From Pseudonocardia sp. 73-21 (GTDB lineage Bacteria > Actinomycetota > Actinomycetes > Mycobacteriales > Pseudonocardiaceae), in the NCBI RefSeq assembly GCF_001899645.1, contig NZ_MKVV01000014.1:1-64000 (forward strand): a stretch of DNA of 64,000 nt, written 5' to 3'. Both the position numbers and the translations under genes were made by a program. Positions 1-8,924 of the stretch are shown one piece after another; position 1 is the first letter of the stretch; every line of letters starts with the position of its first letter. Under the pieces are notes generated by a model that did no database searches, was not told the DNA's origin, and worked only from the letters and a program-made list of their open reading frames with translations.

Positions 1-45
1 TCCAGGGCCGTTTCACGGGGGGTCACTTCGGTGCGTTTCCCCTGC

Positions 46-900
46 TCAGTGCCGGTTTTCCGAGAAGGACAGCTCGACGGCGTCGTGGACGGGCACGAAC
101 CCGATGCGCGGGTAGATCGCGTTGGTGGTGGCGTTGTTCCGGTCCGTGAACAGCAGGACGGTGTGGGCACCCTCGTCCAGGGCCCACCGGGCGGCGGCCG
201 CCGTCGCCGCCGCGGCGTATCCGTGGCGTCGGTGCTCCGGGGGTGTGTAGACGGGACCGATCCGCGACATGCCGGCCACCACCGGGCGGGCCGCGGCCTG
301 ACAGACCGCGGTCCCGTCCACCTCCCAGAGCACCTCCCCCGCCCCGGAGTCGATCCCCGCTGTGACGACCTCGGCCGGCGTCCGGGGTTCCACCCACGGC
401 ATGCCCTCCTCCACGCCGAACGCCACGCGCCAGTCGGCGAGCAGCTCGGCATCGGCGGGTCCGGCGCGACGAGCGGCGCCCGGCACATCGGTGGGCGGAG
501 CGAGCACACCGAGGGTGAACAACCGCAATGCGCGGTCGACGTGCCGTTCGGCGCCGGTGCGGGACGTGTGCGCGGCGGCGAAGGCCTCCGCGGGACCGGT
601 CGGGCCGGTCACTCCGGGCAGTGCGGGATCCGCGGTGGCGAGGGCGGCATCGACGGCCGCAGCGTGGTCGACGGGCACCGCCGACGCCTGCAACGGGCGT
701 CCCGGCGTGCGCAGCGCCGCCCCGACGAGCTCGTGCCCCTCGTGCAGGGACAGCAGCACCTCGGCGGGCTCCCCCTGGCGCACCAGCCCGTCGAGCACCG
801 TGAGCGTCACGGTGTGGCTCAACGGGTCGGAGGCGAGCAGCGGCCGCACGAGGCCGGCGAATCCCGCGACGTCGGCAGGGTCGTGCAGGACGATCTCCAC
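46..900 (-). CDS. GNAT-family N-acetyltransferase
   Basis: A 284-residue protein starting at a GTG. The C-terminal half reads as a GNAT fold: the stretch YTPPEHRRHGYAAAATAAAA matches the acetyl-CoA pyrophosphate-binding motif (normally Q/RxxGxG/A), followed by the late beta-strand pattern TVLLFTDRNNATTNAIYPRIGF typical of these enzymes (quoted here as a landmark near residues 245-270). The N-terminal half (about residues 1-140) is alanine/leucine-rich and less conserved, so this may be a two-lobed GNAT with one active lobe. It lies downstream of glnA2 on the same strand, separated by a palindromic repeat, so it may or may not be co-transcribed. The acceptor substrate cannot be deduced. Confidence 0.8.
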   Translation of the reverse strand: MEIVLHDPADVAGFAGLVRPLLASDPLSHTVTLTVLDGLVRQGEPAEVLLSLHEGHELVGAALRTPGRPLQASAVPVDHAAAVDAALATADPALPGVTGPTGPAEAFAAAHTSRTGAERHVDRALRLFTLGVLAPPTDVPGAARRAGPADAELLADWRVAFGVEEGMPWVEPRTPAEVVTAGIDSGAGEVLWEVDGTAVCQAAARPVVAGMSRIGPVYTPPEHRRHGYAAAATAAAARWALDEGAHTVLLFTDRNNATTNAIYPRIGFVPVHDAVELSFSENRH

Positions 901-950
901 CGGGACAGGGTGCCGCGAGATCTCCCGGGCACGCGACCGGTTTCCGGGTC

Positions 951-990
951 GTGCGCGGATATCAGGACCGGAACACTGTTATCCGCGCAC
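951..990. repeat. 40-bp intergenic palindrome, copy 1
   Basis: Left arm GTGCGCGGATATCAG (951-965), 10-nt spacer, right arm CTGTTATCCGCGCAC (976-990); one mismatch between the 15-bp arms. It begins 16 bp after the glnA2 stop codon, in the gap before the GNAT gene. Two further copies with the same 15-10-15 geometry are at 20827-20866 and 45476-45515. It would fold into a strong hairpin in RNA of either strand. Confidence 0.9.
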
Positions 991-1006
991 GGGCCGCGCA
1001 GCGGCT

Positions 1007-2350
1007 CTACAGCACCGGCAGGTACGTCGAGAGCTCGTACGGGGTGACCTGACGCCGGTACCCGTCCCACTCCGCCCGCTTGTTGCGCAGGAAGAAGTCG
1101 AAGACGTGCTCCCCCAGCACGTCGGCCACCAGCTCCGAGTGCTCCATCGCCGACAGGGCCTCGGTGAGGTTCTGCGGCAGCGACTCATAGCCCAGCGCAC
1201 GGCGCTCGGTCTCCGTCAACGACCACACGTCGTCCTCGGTGGGTGCCCCGAGCTCGTAACCCTTCTCGACGCCCCGCAAGCCGGCGCCGAGAATCACCGC
1301 GAAGGCCAGGTAGGGATTGCACGCGGTGTCGAGCGTGCGCACCTCCACCCGGCGCGTCGACGACTTGCCCGGCGAGTACATCGGCACCCTCGCCAGGGCC
1401 GAGCGGTTGGCGTGGCCCCACGACACCGCGGTCGGGGCCTCTCCCCCGACGATCAGCCGCTTGTAGGAGTTCACCCACTGGTTCGTGACGGCCGAGATCT
1501 CCCGCGCGTGCCGCAGGACGCCGGCGACGAACGCCTTGCCGGTCTCCGACAGCTCGTAGGGGTCGCCGGGGTCGTGGAAGGCGTTGCGGTCGCCCTCGAA
1601 CAGCGAGAAGTGCGTGTGCATCGCCGAGCCGGGGTGCGCGCTGAACGGCTTGGGCATGAACGACGCCCGCACGCCCTGCGTGATCGCGACCTCCTTCACC
1701 ACGTACCGGAAGGTCATGATGTTGTCGGCCATCGTCAGCGCGTCGGCGTAGCGCAGGTCGATCTCCTGCTGGCCCGGCCCGCCCTCGTGGTGGCTGAACT
1801 CCACCGAGATGCCCATCGACTCGAGCGTCTCGATGGCGTTGCGGCGGAAGTGCGGGGCGACGTCGTGGCTGGCCTGGTCGAAGTAGCCGCCGTTGTCGGC
1901 GGGCACCGGCTCGGTGCCGTCGGCGGGGAGGTCGCGCAGCAGGTAGAACTCGATCTCGGGATGCACGTAGCAGGTGAAGCCGGCCTCGGCGGCCTTGCTG
2001 AGCATGCGGCGCAGGACGTGGCGGGGGTCGGCCCAGGACGGCGACCCGTCGGGCATCGCGATGTCGCAGAACATCCGCGCCGAGTAGTGATCGCCGGCCG
2101 CGGTCTCCCACGGCAGCACCTGGAACGTGGACGGGTCGGGGCGCGCGACCATGTCCGACTCGTAGACGCGGGCGAAGCCCTCGATCGCCGAACCGTCGAA
2201 CCCGATGCCCTCCGCGAAAGCCCCTTCCAGCTCCGCGGGCGCCACCGCCACGGACTTGAGATAACCGAGCACGTCGGTGAACCACAGGCGCACGAAGCGG
2301 ATGTCGCGTTCCTCGAGGGTGCGGAGCACGAACTCCTGCTGGCGGTCCAT
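1007..2350 (-). CDS. glnA2: Type I-alpha glutamine synthetase (GlnA2-like)
   Basis: 447 residues, the length of mycobacterial GlnA2. It catalyses ATP-dependent amidation of glutamate to glutamine in the cytoplasm. Diagnostic segments are visible: the N-terminal FTDVLGYLKSVAV beta-grasp signature, GFDGSAIEGF, the metal-site HPEIEFYLL and EFSHHEGGPGQQEID, the ATP-region KPFSAHPGSAMHTHFSL, and the NRSALARVP / RRVEVRTLD segments. The tyrosine motif NLYxLP used for GlnE adenylylation in GSI-beta enzymes is absent (the region reads LGYESLPQNL), so control by adenylylation is not expected. Neighbours (exported peptidase, panB) repeat the mycobacterial Rv2222c-Rv2225 order. No Shine-Dalgarno sequence precedes the ATG; a TAGGCT box sits 7 nt upstream, suggesting a leaderless transcript. 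Confidence 0.95.
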   Translation of the reverse strand: MDRQQEFVLRTLEERDIRFVRLWFTDVLGYLKSVAVAPAELEGAFAEGIGFDGSAIEGFARVYESDMVARPDPSTFQVLPWETAAGDHYSARMFCDIAMPDGSPSWADPRHVLRRMLSKAAEAGFTCYVHPEIEFYLLRDLPADGTEPVPADNGGYFDQASHDVAPHFRRNAIETLESMGISVEFSHHEGGPGQQEIDLRYADALTMADNIMTFRYVVKEVAITQGVRASFMPKPFSAHPGSAMHTHFSLFEGDRNAFHDPGDPYELSETGKAFVAGVLRHAREISAVTNQWVNSYKRLIVGGEAPTAVSWGHANRSALARVPMYSPGKSSTRRVEVRTLDTACNPYLAFAVILGAGLRGVEKGYELGAPTEDDVWSLTETERRALGYESLPQNLTEALSAMEHSELVADVLGEHVFDFFLRNKRAEWDGYRRQVTPYELSTYLPVL

Positions 2351-2357
2351 GGGCCGG

Positions 2358-2363
2358 AGCCTA
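2358..2363 (-). promoter_or_regulatory. Candidate -10 box of a leaderless glnA2 promoter
   Basis: Read on the minus strand the hexamer is TAGGCT (TANNNT), followed by 7 nt and then the glnA2 ATG. No purine-rich ribosome-binding site lies in between. The spacing fits transcription starting at or next to the start codon, as is common in actinobacteria. Confidence 0.5.
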
Positions 2364-2429
2364 GGAACGCCGTGTTACAGGAATGTTTCCCCCCTGGTCG
2401 GGATGCTGCGCGACGGTGTGAACCCGCCG

Positions 2430-4016
2430 TCACGCGGGTGGATCGCACGTGGCTCCGGTCGGCGGGGTGGTCAGCTCCACCAGGTAGCCGCTGACGATGT
2501 CGTCGACGCAGGGGTTGCCCTGCAGCGACGCGGTGTGCTGGGTGGCCCGCACGGTCAGCAGGCTGCCGTTCAGTCCCTTCGCCAGGTCGACGCCCGCCTG
2601 GTACGGCGTGGCCGGGTCGCCCGTGACCGACACGGTGAGGGTGGGCGGCAGCCCCGTCACCTCCGGGACGTGCGGCCTGCCCGTCGGGGGCACGGGCCAG
2701 AACGCGCAGGGGTCGAGGGCGGCCACCACCGCGCGACCGTCGTCGGCGAAGGGCGCGGCCACCTCGACCCGCCGGGCCAGGTCGGCCGCCGCGGCACGGT
2801 CGGTCACCCGCTCGTCGTCGACGCAGTGCACGGCCAGCAACGCCTCGTTCGTGTTGTCGTAGCGCCCGTCGTCGCCGCGGCCGTAGTACAGGTCGGCGAT
2901 CCGGTCGAGCAGCGTGCCGTCCCCCGCGGTCAGGTTGCTGAGCGCCTCGGTGAGGGTCGGCCACGCCTCGGCGCTGTAGAGCGCCTGGACGACCCCGGTG
3001 ACGGCGTCGGAGTACGACATCGCCCTGCCGTCGCGGGTGCGCGCCGGCTCGTCGACCAGGGGTCGGACGAGGGCCTGGAACCGGGCCGTCGCCTGCGCCG
3101 CGTCGGCACCGACCGGGCACCCGGGCCGCGGGGCGCAGTCGGCGGCGTACGCGTCGAACGCCCGCTGGAACCCCTCGTACTGCGCCACGAGCTGGTCGGC
3201 GGCGGTCTGCGCCGGGTCCACGGCGCCGTCGAGCACCATCGCCCGGACGTTCTGCGGGAAGGCCTCGGCGTAGGTCGACCCGATCCGGGTGCCGTAGGAG
3301 TAGCCGAGGTAGGTCAGCCGGTGGTCCCCCAGCGCGGCCCGCAGGATGTCGAGGTCCCGCGCGACGTCGCGGGTGCCGACTCCTGCCAGCACCCCGGGGC
3401 CGCCGGAGCGCTGCGCGCAACGCTGGGCGTACCGCCTGTTCTCCGCCTCGGTCTGCGCGACCCCCGCGGGCGACGGGTCGACGTCGAGATCCGCGCGCTC
3501 CGCCGTCCAGTCGGCGTCGTCGAGGCAGTCGATGGTGGGGGTGCTGGCCCCGACGCCGCGCGGGTCGAAACCGACGAGGTCGAACCGCGACGGCAGCGGG
3601 GTGGCCCGGGCGCCCGGCGCGACGATGGCCGGTACCGCGCTCATGCCCGACGCCCCCGGGCCGCCGGGGTTGACCACCAGGGACCCGATCCGCGCACCGG
3701 TGGCCTTCTGGCGCAGCACCCCGATCGACGCGGTCGTCCCGGCCGGCTCCGCGTAGTCCAGCGGCACCTCGAGGCGCGCGCAGTCGAAGGACCGGTCGGC
3801 GAACGCCTTCCGGTCGCCCGGCGTGGTCGCGAAGCCGGCGCACGGGCCCCACGACAGGACCTGGTCGTAGAACCTCGCCAGCTCCACGGGCGCCGAGCCC
3901 CTCAGGTCCGGCGAGGCGTCACCCGCGACCGTCCGGCTGCAGCCCGCCAGCAGGGCCGCGACGGCGCACAACACGGCGGGCACGATCGATCTCCGGCGGG
4001 CGGACACACCGGACAT
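2430..4016 (-). CDS. Secreted alpha/beta-hydrolase lipoprotein, TAP/S33 peptidase family
   Basis: About 528 residues from the ATG at 4016; a GTG at 4031 would add five residues. The N-terminus has a basic start (SARRRS), a hydrophobic core and the lipobox LLAGC, so it is probably an exported lipoprotein. The hydrolase core shows the oxyanion segment NPGGPGASG, the nucleophile elbow GYSYGT and a C-terminal TAP-like domain with the acid/histidine region (DPATP, then ATQHTAS). The family (tripeptidyl aminopeptidase-like; mycobacterial Rv2223c/Rv2224c) cleaves peptides or esters at the cell envelope. Position next to glnA2 and near panB matches mycobacteria. The true substrate is unknown. It is divergent from nadE, with only about 70 bp between starts. 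Confidence 0.88.
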   Translation of the reverse strand: MSGVSARRRSIVPAVLCAVAALLAGCSRTVAGDASPDLRGSAPVELARFYDQVLSWGPCAGFATTPGDRKAFADRSFDCARLEVPLDYAEPAGTTASIGVLRQKATGARIGSLVVNPGGPGASGMSAVPAIVAPGARATPLPSRFDLVGFDPRGVGASTPTIDCLDDADWTAERADLDVDPSPAGVAQTEAENRRYAQRCAQRSGGPGVLAGVGTRDVARDLDILRAALGDHRLTYLGYSYGTRIGSTYAEAFPQNVRAMVLDGAVDPAQTAADQLVAQYEGFQRAFDAYAADCAPRPGCPVGADAAQATARFQALVRPLVDEPARTRDGRAMSYSDAVTGVVQALYSAEAWPTLTEALSNLTAGDGTLLDRIADLYYGRGDDGRYDNTNEALLAVHCVDDERVTDRAAAADLARRVEVAAPFADDGRAVVAALDPCAFWPVPPTGRPHVPEVTGLPPTLTVSVTGDPATPYQAGVDLAKGLNGSLLTVRATQHTASLQGNPCVDDIVSGYLVELTTPPTGATCDPPA

Positions 4017-4089
4017 CGTGCCAGCGATCACCCCGGCGACGGGCCGGGTCCCACCGTCGGGCGCCCACGGGTCGGGCAGACTCGGCCGC

Positions 4090-6132
4090 GTGGACTTCCA
4101 CTCCAGCTACCACCACGGGTTCCTCCGGGTCGCGGCCTGCACGCTGACCACCGCCATCGCCGATCCCGCGGCCAACGCCGCCGCGGTGGTCGAGGCGGCG
4201 CGGGCCTGCCACGACGACGGCGTCGGCCTGGCCGTCTTCCCGGAGCTGACGCTCACCGGCTACTCCATCGAGGACGTCCTGCTGCAGGACACGCTGCTCG
4301 ACGCCGCGCAGAGCGCGCTGCTCGACGTGGTGGCCGCCTCGGCCGAGATGCTCCCCGTGCTGGTCGTCGGCCTGCCGCTGCGCCACCGGCACCGGATCGT
4401 CAACGCGGCGGCCGTGGTCCACCGCGGCGCGATCCTCGGCGTCGCCCCGAAGTCCTACCTCCCCACCTACCGCGAGTTCTACGAGCGGCGGCAGGTGGCG
4501 GTCGGCGACGACGTCCGCGGCACGGTCCGCATCGGCGCGCACGACGTCCCGATCGGCCCCGACCTGCTCTTCACCGCCGACGACGTGCCCGGCTTCGTGC
4601 TGCACGCGGAGATCTGCGAGGACATGTGGGTGCCGATCCCGCCCAGCGCGGAGGCGGCGCTGGCCGGGGCCACGGTGCTGGCCAACCTGTCGGGCAGCCC
4701 GATCACCGTCGGGCGCGCGGAGGACCGCAAGCTGCTCGCGCGCTCGGCGTCGTCGCGGTGCCTGGCGGCGTACGTCTACGCGGCGGCCGGTGAGGGCGAG
4801 TCGAGCACCGACCTCGCCTGGGACGGCCAGACGATGATCTACGAGAACGGGCTGCTGCTGGCCGAGTCGGAGCGCTTCCCGACGGGCGCGCGGCGGTCGG
4901 TCGCCGACGTCGACCTCGACCTGCTGCGCGCCGAGCGCCTGCGGATGGGCACGTTCGACGACAACCGCCGCCACCACGCGGCCCGGCTGGACGGCTTCCG
5001 GGAGATCCGGTTCCGGCTCGACCCGCCGTCCGGCGACATCGGGCTGCGCCGTGAGCTGGAGCGGTTCCCGTTCGTGCCGTCGGACGAGTCCCGGTTGGAG
5101 CAGGACTGCTACGAGGCCTACAACATCCAGGTCTCCGGCCTGGAGCAGCGGCTGCGCGCCATCGGCCAGCCGAAGATCGTGATCGGGGTGTCGGGCGGTC
5201 TCGACTCCACCCACGCGCTGATCGTCGCGGCGCGGGCGATGGACCGCCTGGACCGTCCGCGCAGCGACATCCTCGCGTTCACACTGCCCGGTTTCGCCAC
5301 GAGCGCCGGAACCAAGACGAACGCCACCCGCCTCGCGCACGCGCTGGGCGTCACGTTCGAGGAGATCGACATCACGGAGACGGCCCGGCTGATGCTGGCC
5401 GAGCTGAAGCACCCGTTCGCTTCGGGCGAGCCGGTGTACGACGTGACGTTCGAGAACGTGCAGGCCGGGCTGCGCACCGACTACCTGTTCCGCGCGGCCA
5501 ACCAGCGCGACGGCATCGTGCTGGGCACCGGTGATCTCTCGGAGCTGGCCCTGGGCTGGTGCACCTACGGCGTGGGCGACCAGATGTCGCACTACAACGT
5601 CAACTCCGGGGTGCCGAAGACGCTCATCCAGCACCTGATCCGGTGGGTGGTGTCGTCGAAGCAGTTCGACGTCGAAGTAGGTGACGTCCTCGACGCGGTT
5701 CTCGACACCGAGATCTCCCCCGAGCTGGTGCCCGCGGGGCAGGACGGCAAGGTGCAGAGCACCGAGGCCACCGTCGGCCCGTACGCGCTGGCCGACTTCT
5801 CGCTGTTCCACGTGCTGCGCTACGGCTTCCGGCCGTCGAAGATCGCGTTCCTGGCCTGGCACGCGTGGCACGACGCGGAGCACGGGGAATGGCCGCCCGG
5901 GTTCCCGCCCGAGGACCGGTTCGCCTACGGCCTCGGCGAGGTGCGGCAGTGGCTGGAGGTGTTCGCGGCGCGGTTCTTCGGATTCAGCCAGTTCAAGCGC
6001 TCAGCCATGCCCAACGGGCCCAAGGTGTCCGCCGGTGGTTCGCTGTCGCCGCGGGGTGACTGGCGCGCGCCGTCGGACATGTCGGCGCGCATCTGGCTGG
6101 AGGAGCTGCGGCGGGAAGTCCCCGAATCCTGA
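4090..6132 (+). CDS. nadE: Glutamine-dependent NAD+ synthetase
   Basis: 680 residues from the GTG at 4090; an in-frame GTG at 4018 only adds a low-complexity leader before the conserved start [14 protein letters not shown]. It is a two-domain enzyme making NAD+ from deamido-NAD+, ATP and glutamine-derived ammonia. The N-terminal nitrilase-like glutaminase domain (about 1-290) has the Glu-Lys-Cys triad at E52, K121 and C176, the same numbering as the M. tuberculosis enzyme. The C-terminal synthetase domain has the pyrophosphatase loop [12 protein letters not shown] (about residue 365), then [12 protein letters not shown]. Start and length match the mycobacterial protein (679 aa). It is a single gene, divergent from the peptidase and followed by panB. 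Confidence 0.96.
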   Translation: MDFHSSYHHGFLRVAACTLTTAIADPAANAAAVVEAARACHDDGVGLAVFPELTLTGYSIEDVLLQDTLLDAAQSALLDVVAASAEMLPVLVVGLPLRHRHRIVNAAAVVHRGAILGVAPKSYLPTYREFYERRQVAVGDDVRGTVRIGAHDVPIGPDLLFTADDVPGFVLHAEICEDMWVPIPPSAEAALAGATVLANLSGSPITVGRAEDRKLLARSASSRCLAAYVYAAAGEGESSTDLAWDGQTMIYENGLLLAESERFPTGARRSVADVDLDLLRAERLRMGTFDDNRRHHAARLDGFREIRFRLDPPSGDIGLRRELERFPFVPSDESRLEQDCYEAYNIQVSGLEQRLRAIGQPKIVIGVSGGLDSTHALIVAARAMDRLDRPRSDILAFTLPGFATSAGTKTNATRLAHALGVTFEEIDITETARLMLAELKHPFASGEPVYDVTFENVQAGLRTDYLFRAANQRDGIVLGTGDLSELALGWCTYGVGDQMSHYNVNSGVPKTLIQHLIRWVVSSKQFDVEVGDVLDAVLDTEISPELVPAGQDGKVQSTEATVGPYALADFSLFHVLRYGFRPSKIAFLAWHAWHDAEHGEWPPGFPPEDRFAYGLGEVRQWLEVFAARFFGFSQFKRSAMPNGPKVSAGGSLSPRGDWRAPSDMSARIWLEELRREVPES

Positions 6133-6253
6133 CGGCCCGGCCGTGTGAACTCCGTCCCACGCCGGTGCGCGCCCGTCATCCGCCTGTCACGCTTCCGTCG
6201 TCAACACCTGCAAACCCGGGGACCCGATGAGGCCTCGAGGAAAGGGACGGACG

Positions 6254-7111
6254 ATGACGTCTGAGACGAGCGGTTCCGAGGTACAGGCGCCCTACCGCAC
6301 CACGGCGGGCAAGCCGAAGCGCACGAGGATCCACCACCTGCGGGAGCTCAAGGAGCGCGGCGAGCGCTGGCCGATGCTCACCGCCTACGACATGTACTCC
6401 GCGGAGATCTTCGACGAGGCCGGCATCCCGGTGCTGCTCGTCGGCGACTCGGCCGGCAACAACGTCTACGGCTACGAGAACACCCTGCCCGTGACGGTCG
6501 ACGAGCTGATGCCGCTGGTCAAGGCCGTGGTCCGGGGCGCCCAGAGCGCGCTGGTCGTGGCCGACCTGCCGTTCGGCAGCTACCAGGTCAGCGTCGAGCA
6601 GGCGCTCACCACGTCCTTCCGGTTCATGAAGGAGGGCGGCGCGCACGCCGTCAAGCTCGAGGGCGGGAAGCGGTTCGTGCCGCACGTCGAGGCGCTCACG
6701 CAGTCGGGCGTCCCGGTGATGGCGCACCTCGGGTTCACCCCGCAGAGCGAGCACACCCTGGGCGGCTTCCGCATCCAGGGCCGCGGCGACGCGGGCGAGC
6801 ACCTCATCGAGGACGCGCTCGCGCTGCAGGCCGCCGGGGCGTTCGGGGTGGTGCTGGAGATGGTGCCCGCCGACGTCGCCAAGCGGGTCACGGCCGAGCT
6901 CGTGATCCCGACGATCGGCATCGGCGCCGGCCCGGACACCGACGCCCAGGTTCTGGTGTGGTCGGACATGGCGGGCATGAACCGGGGCCGCAAGCCCAGG
7001 TTCGTCAAGCAGTACGCGGCGGTGGGCGAGATCCTGCTCGGCGCCGCGAGGCAGTTCGGGGACGAGGTGCGCGGCGGGTCCTACCCCGACGCCGACCACT
7101 CGTACTCGTAA
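6254..7111 (+). CDS. panB: 3-methyl-2-oxobutanoate hydroxymethyltransferase
   Basis: 285 residues from the ATG at 6254, preceded by GAGGAAAGGGACGG; an ATG 27 nt upstream has no ribosome-binding site in a good position. It transfers a hydroxymethyl group from methylene-tetrahydrofolate to 2-oxoisovalerate, the first committed step of pantothenate/CoA synthesis. Family signatures along the TIM barrel are present: [30 protein letters not shown], the KLEGG segment, [19 protein letters not shown] and [15 protein letters not shown]. panB lies near glnA2 and the TAP peptidase as in mycobacteria. A strong terminator hairpin follows at 7122-7155. Confidence 0.97.
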   Translation: MTSETSGSEVQAPYRTTAGKPKRTRIHHLRELKERGERWPMLTAYDMYSAEIFDEAGIPVLLVGDSAGNNVYGYENTLPVTVDELMPLVKAVVRGAQSALVVADLPFGSYQVSVEQALTTSFRFMKEGGAHAVKLEGGKRFVPHVEALTQSGVPVMAHLGFTPQSEHTLGGFRIQGRGDAGEHLIEDALALQAAGAFGVVLEMVPADVAKRVTAELVIPTIGIGAGPDTDAQVLVWSDMAGMNRGRKPRFVKQYAAVGEILLGAARQFGDEVRGGSYPDADHSYS

Positions 7112-7121
7112 CCCAGTCCTC

Positions 7122-7155
7122 CCGCGGGGGCCCGGCGTCGACCGGGCCCCCGCGG
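7122..7155. terminator. Bidirectional terminator between panB and the GCS2-like gene
   Basis: A perfect 14-bp inverted repeat: CCGCGGGGGCCCGG (7122-7135), loop CGTCGA, CCGGGCCCCCGCGG (7142-7155). It lies in the 73-bp gap between two convergent genes. There is no U-tract, as usual for high-GC actinobacterial terminators. Confidence 0.85.
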
Positions 7156-7184
7156 TGAGCCCCACCGCCCCACCCGCGAGGGCG

Positions 7185-8279
7185 TCAGCGGTGGAGGCCG
7201 GACACCTGGTCGCCGGCCTCGTAGCGGGCCAGCATGTCCACCGCCGGGCACTCGCGGTACGCCCAGCGTTCCCGCAGCCGGGCCAGGCGCTTCTCGTCGT
7301 CCGGACGGCCGGCCAGCGCCAGTTCCGCCGCGGCCAGGAGCTCGCCCGTGCCCCGGTGCACCTCGTCGTCGGCCAGGCCGGCGACGGCCACGTGCTGGTG
7401 GGCGGCCGCGTCGGGGGTGGTGCGGCGGCCGGGGAGCGTGTCGTCGAGGACCAGGCCGGTGAGCAGGCTCAGCAGCTCCCCGTACAGCTCGACGTCGGGG
7501 CAGGCGTCGAACGCCTTGAACTCGATGCGCCCCACCTCGGCGGGAAGCCGGGCCACCTGCGTGAGGGACGGGTCGGCGGCCACCTGCGGGTCGGCGTCGC
7601 CGAGGAACACCATCACCGCCGGCCGCTGCCCCGTGCGGAGATGCGTGCGCGCCGACATCCCGCCCCACGGCGCCCCGTCCCGGAACGGCGAGGAGAACGA
7701 CAGCGGCACCAGCCACGGGCTGTAGTGCGTCAGCTTCCGCGCGACGTCGGTGAGCCCCGCCGCGTCCAGCCCCGCGCCCGAGAGGTTGAGGTCGGGGCCG
7801 TAGGTGCTCATGTGGACGTACGCCGTGCGCTCCTCCGGTGAGCCCATCCGGTGGTGCTGCTCCCAGTCGTTGAGCGGCGGGACGACCGCGTACTCCGACC
7901 GCAGCGGGTTGAACCCGATCGCGGTGGTCGCGAGCCCGCGGCGGGCCAGCTCGGCGTCCAGCAGCACGAGATCGGCCCGCACCGCCGCGACGGCCCCGTC
8001 GATCGTGTCGTGGATGCGGGTGCGGATCTCCAGGCCCTTCGGGTCGCACCGCACGAGCCCGCCGTGGTCGTCGAAACGCTCGAAACCCTCGACGTACCAG
8101 CGCTTGCGCTTGATGCCCTGGTCGCCGACGCGCAGGTCGGGGTAGTCGGCGGGATCCTCCGGGAGGGCGTCGACCACGGCCTGCAGGCCGTCGAACCTCA
8201 GGTCCGTGTGGTCGGCGAAGGACCCGTCGGCGCGCAGGATCGCGAGCTCGTGCTCCAGGCCGTAACGGAACGCGCGCAA
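7185..8279 (-). CDS. Glutamate-cysteine ligase family 2 (GCS2-like) protein
   Basis: 364 residues. The only usable start is a TTG at 8279: an in-frame stop lies just upstream and GGGGGAGG sits 6 nt before it. The fold is that of the carboxylate-amine/GCS2 ligases: FRYGLEHELAILR at the N-terminus carries the E-x-E metal/substrate motif, followed by GLEIRTRIHDTID, STYGPDLN and GRIEFKAFDACPD. Such enzymes form a gamma-glutamyl or similar amide bond using ATP. In an organism expected to use mycothiol, a glutathione role is doubtful; ergothioneine-type or another gamma-glutamyl product is possible, but no companion gene is next to it. It is divergent from the nitroreductase gene. Confidence 0.75.
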   Translation of the reverse strand: MRAFRYGLEHELAILRADGSFADHTDLRFDGLQAVVDALPEDPADYPDLRVGDQGIKRKRWYVEGFERFDDHGGLVRCDPKGLEIRTRIHDTIDGAVAAVRADLVLLDAELARRGLATTAIGFNPLRSEYAVVPPLNDWEQHHRMGSPEERTAYVHMSTYGPDLNLSGAGLDAAGLTDVARKLTHYSPWLVPLSFSSPFRDGAPWGGMSARTHLRTGQRPAVMVFLGDADPQVAADPSLTQVARLPAEVGRIEFKAFDACPDVELYGELLSLLTGLVLDDTLPGRRTTPDAAAHQHVAVAGLADDEVHRGTGELLAAAELALAGRPDDEKRLARLRERWAYRECPAVDMLARYEAGDQVSGLHR

Positions 8280-8320
8280 CGAGTACCTCCCCCGTCATGA
8301 CGGACGCACGTCCGCGCAGA

Positions 8321-8339
8321 TGAGGGTAGCCTTATCCGG
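8321..8339. promoter_or_regulatory. Possible IdeR/DtxR iron box overlapping the nitroreductase promoter
   Basis: The 19-mer TGAGGGTAGCCTTATCCGG matches the DtxR/IdeR consensus TWAGGTWAGSCTWACCTWA at about 12 of 19 positions, best in the core (GGGTAGCCTTATC). It contains a TAGCCT hexamer (8327-8332) usable as a -10 box and lies 21 bp before the nitroreductase start. An ideR gene is in this window. The match is imperfect and could be chance. Confidence 0.3.
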
Positions 8340-8360
8340 AGCCCACGTAGGAGGTGGTCG

Positions 8361-8924
8361 GTGAACGGCGATGATCCGCTGGAAGTGTTGCGCGGCAGGC
8401 GGTCCCGCCCCGCGCTGGCCGCCCCCGCGCCCGGTCCGGCCGAGCTGCACGACCTCCTCGTGGCGGCCTGCGCCGTGCCCGACCACGGCCGGCTGCGGCC
8501 GTTCCGCTTCGTCGTGATCGACGACGCCGGGCTGGGCGCACTCGGCGACGCGTTCGCCGCCGCCCACGCCGAACGCTCCCCCGACGCGAGCCCCGCCGAC
8601 CTCGCCCGCACCCGCCGGAAGCCGTTGCGGGCACCGATGATCGTGGCCGTCGTGTGCGCGCCGGTCGAGCACCCCAAGGTGCCCGTGTGGGAGCAGCGGG
8701 CGGCCGCCGTCTGCGCGGCCCACGCCCTCACCATCGCCGCCCACGTGCGCGGGTTCGGAGCGATGTGGCGCACCGGCTGGTACGGCGACGCCCCCAAGGT
8801 GCGCGCCCACCTGGACCTGCTCGACACCGAGGACGTCACGGGGTGGATCTACCTGGGCACCCCGGCCGGGCCGGTGCCCGCACCCCGCCCCGACGCCGAG
8901 CCCGCGGTCACCTGGCTGCGGTGA
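8361..8924 (+). CDS. Nitroreductase-family flavoprotein
   Basis: 187 residues from a GTG preceded by AGGAGGTGG. It reads as a small FMN-dependent nitroreductase: RRSRPALAAPAP in place of the common RRSxR start, DHGRLRPFRFVVI as the flavin/active-site segment, and the C-terminal GAMWRTGWYGDAPKVR. This is close to the YdjA/TdsD type of the family, which reduces nitroaromatics, quinones or similar acceptors with NAD(P)H. The physiological substrate is unknown. It is divergent from the GCS2-like gene; a possible iron box overlaps its promoter. Its 3' end overlaps the convergent ribonuclease gene by 17 bp. Confidence 0.85.
   Translation: MNGDDPLEVLRGRRSRPALAAPAPGPAELHDLLVAACAVPDHGRLRPFRFVVIDDAGLGALGDAFAAAHAERSPDASPADLARTRRKPLRAPMIVAVVCAPVEHPKVPVWEQRAAAVCAAHALTIAAHVRGFGAMWRTGWYGDAPKVRAHLDLLDTEDVTGWIYLGTPAGPVPAPRPDAEPAVTWLR

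Noticed and set aside
9-20. parS-like half site (GTTTCACG)
   Set aside because: Only one half of the palindrome is present and no parAB genes are nearby.
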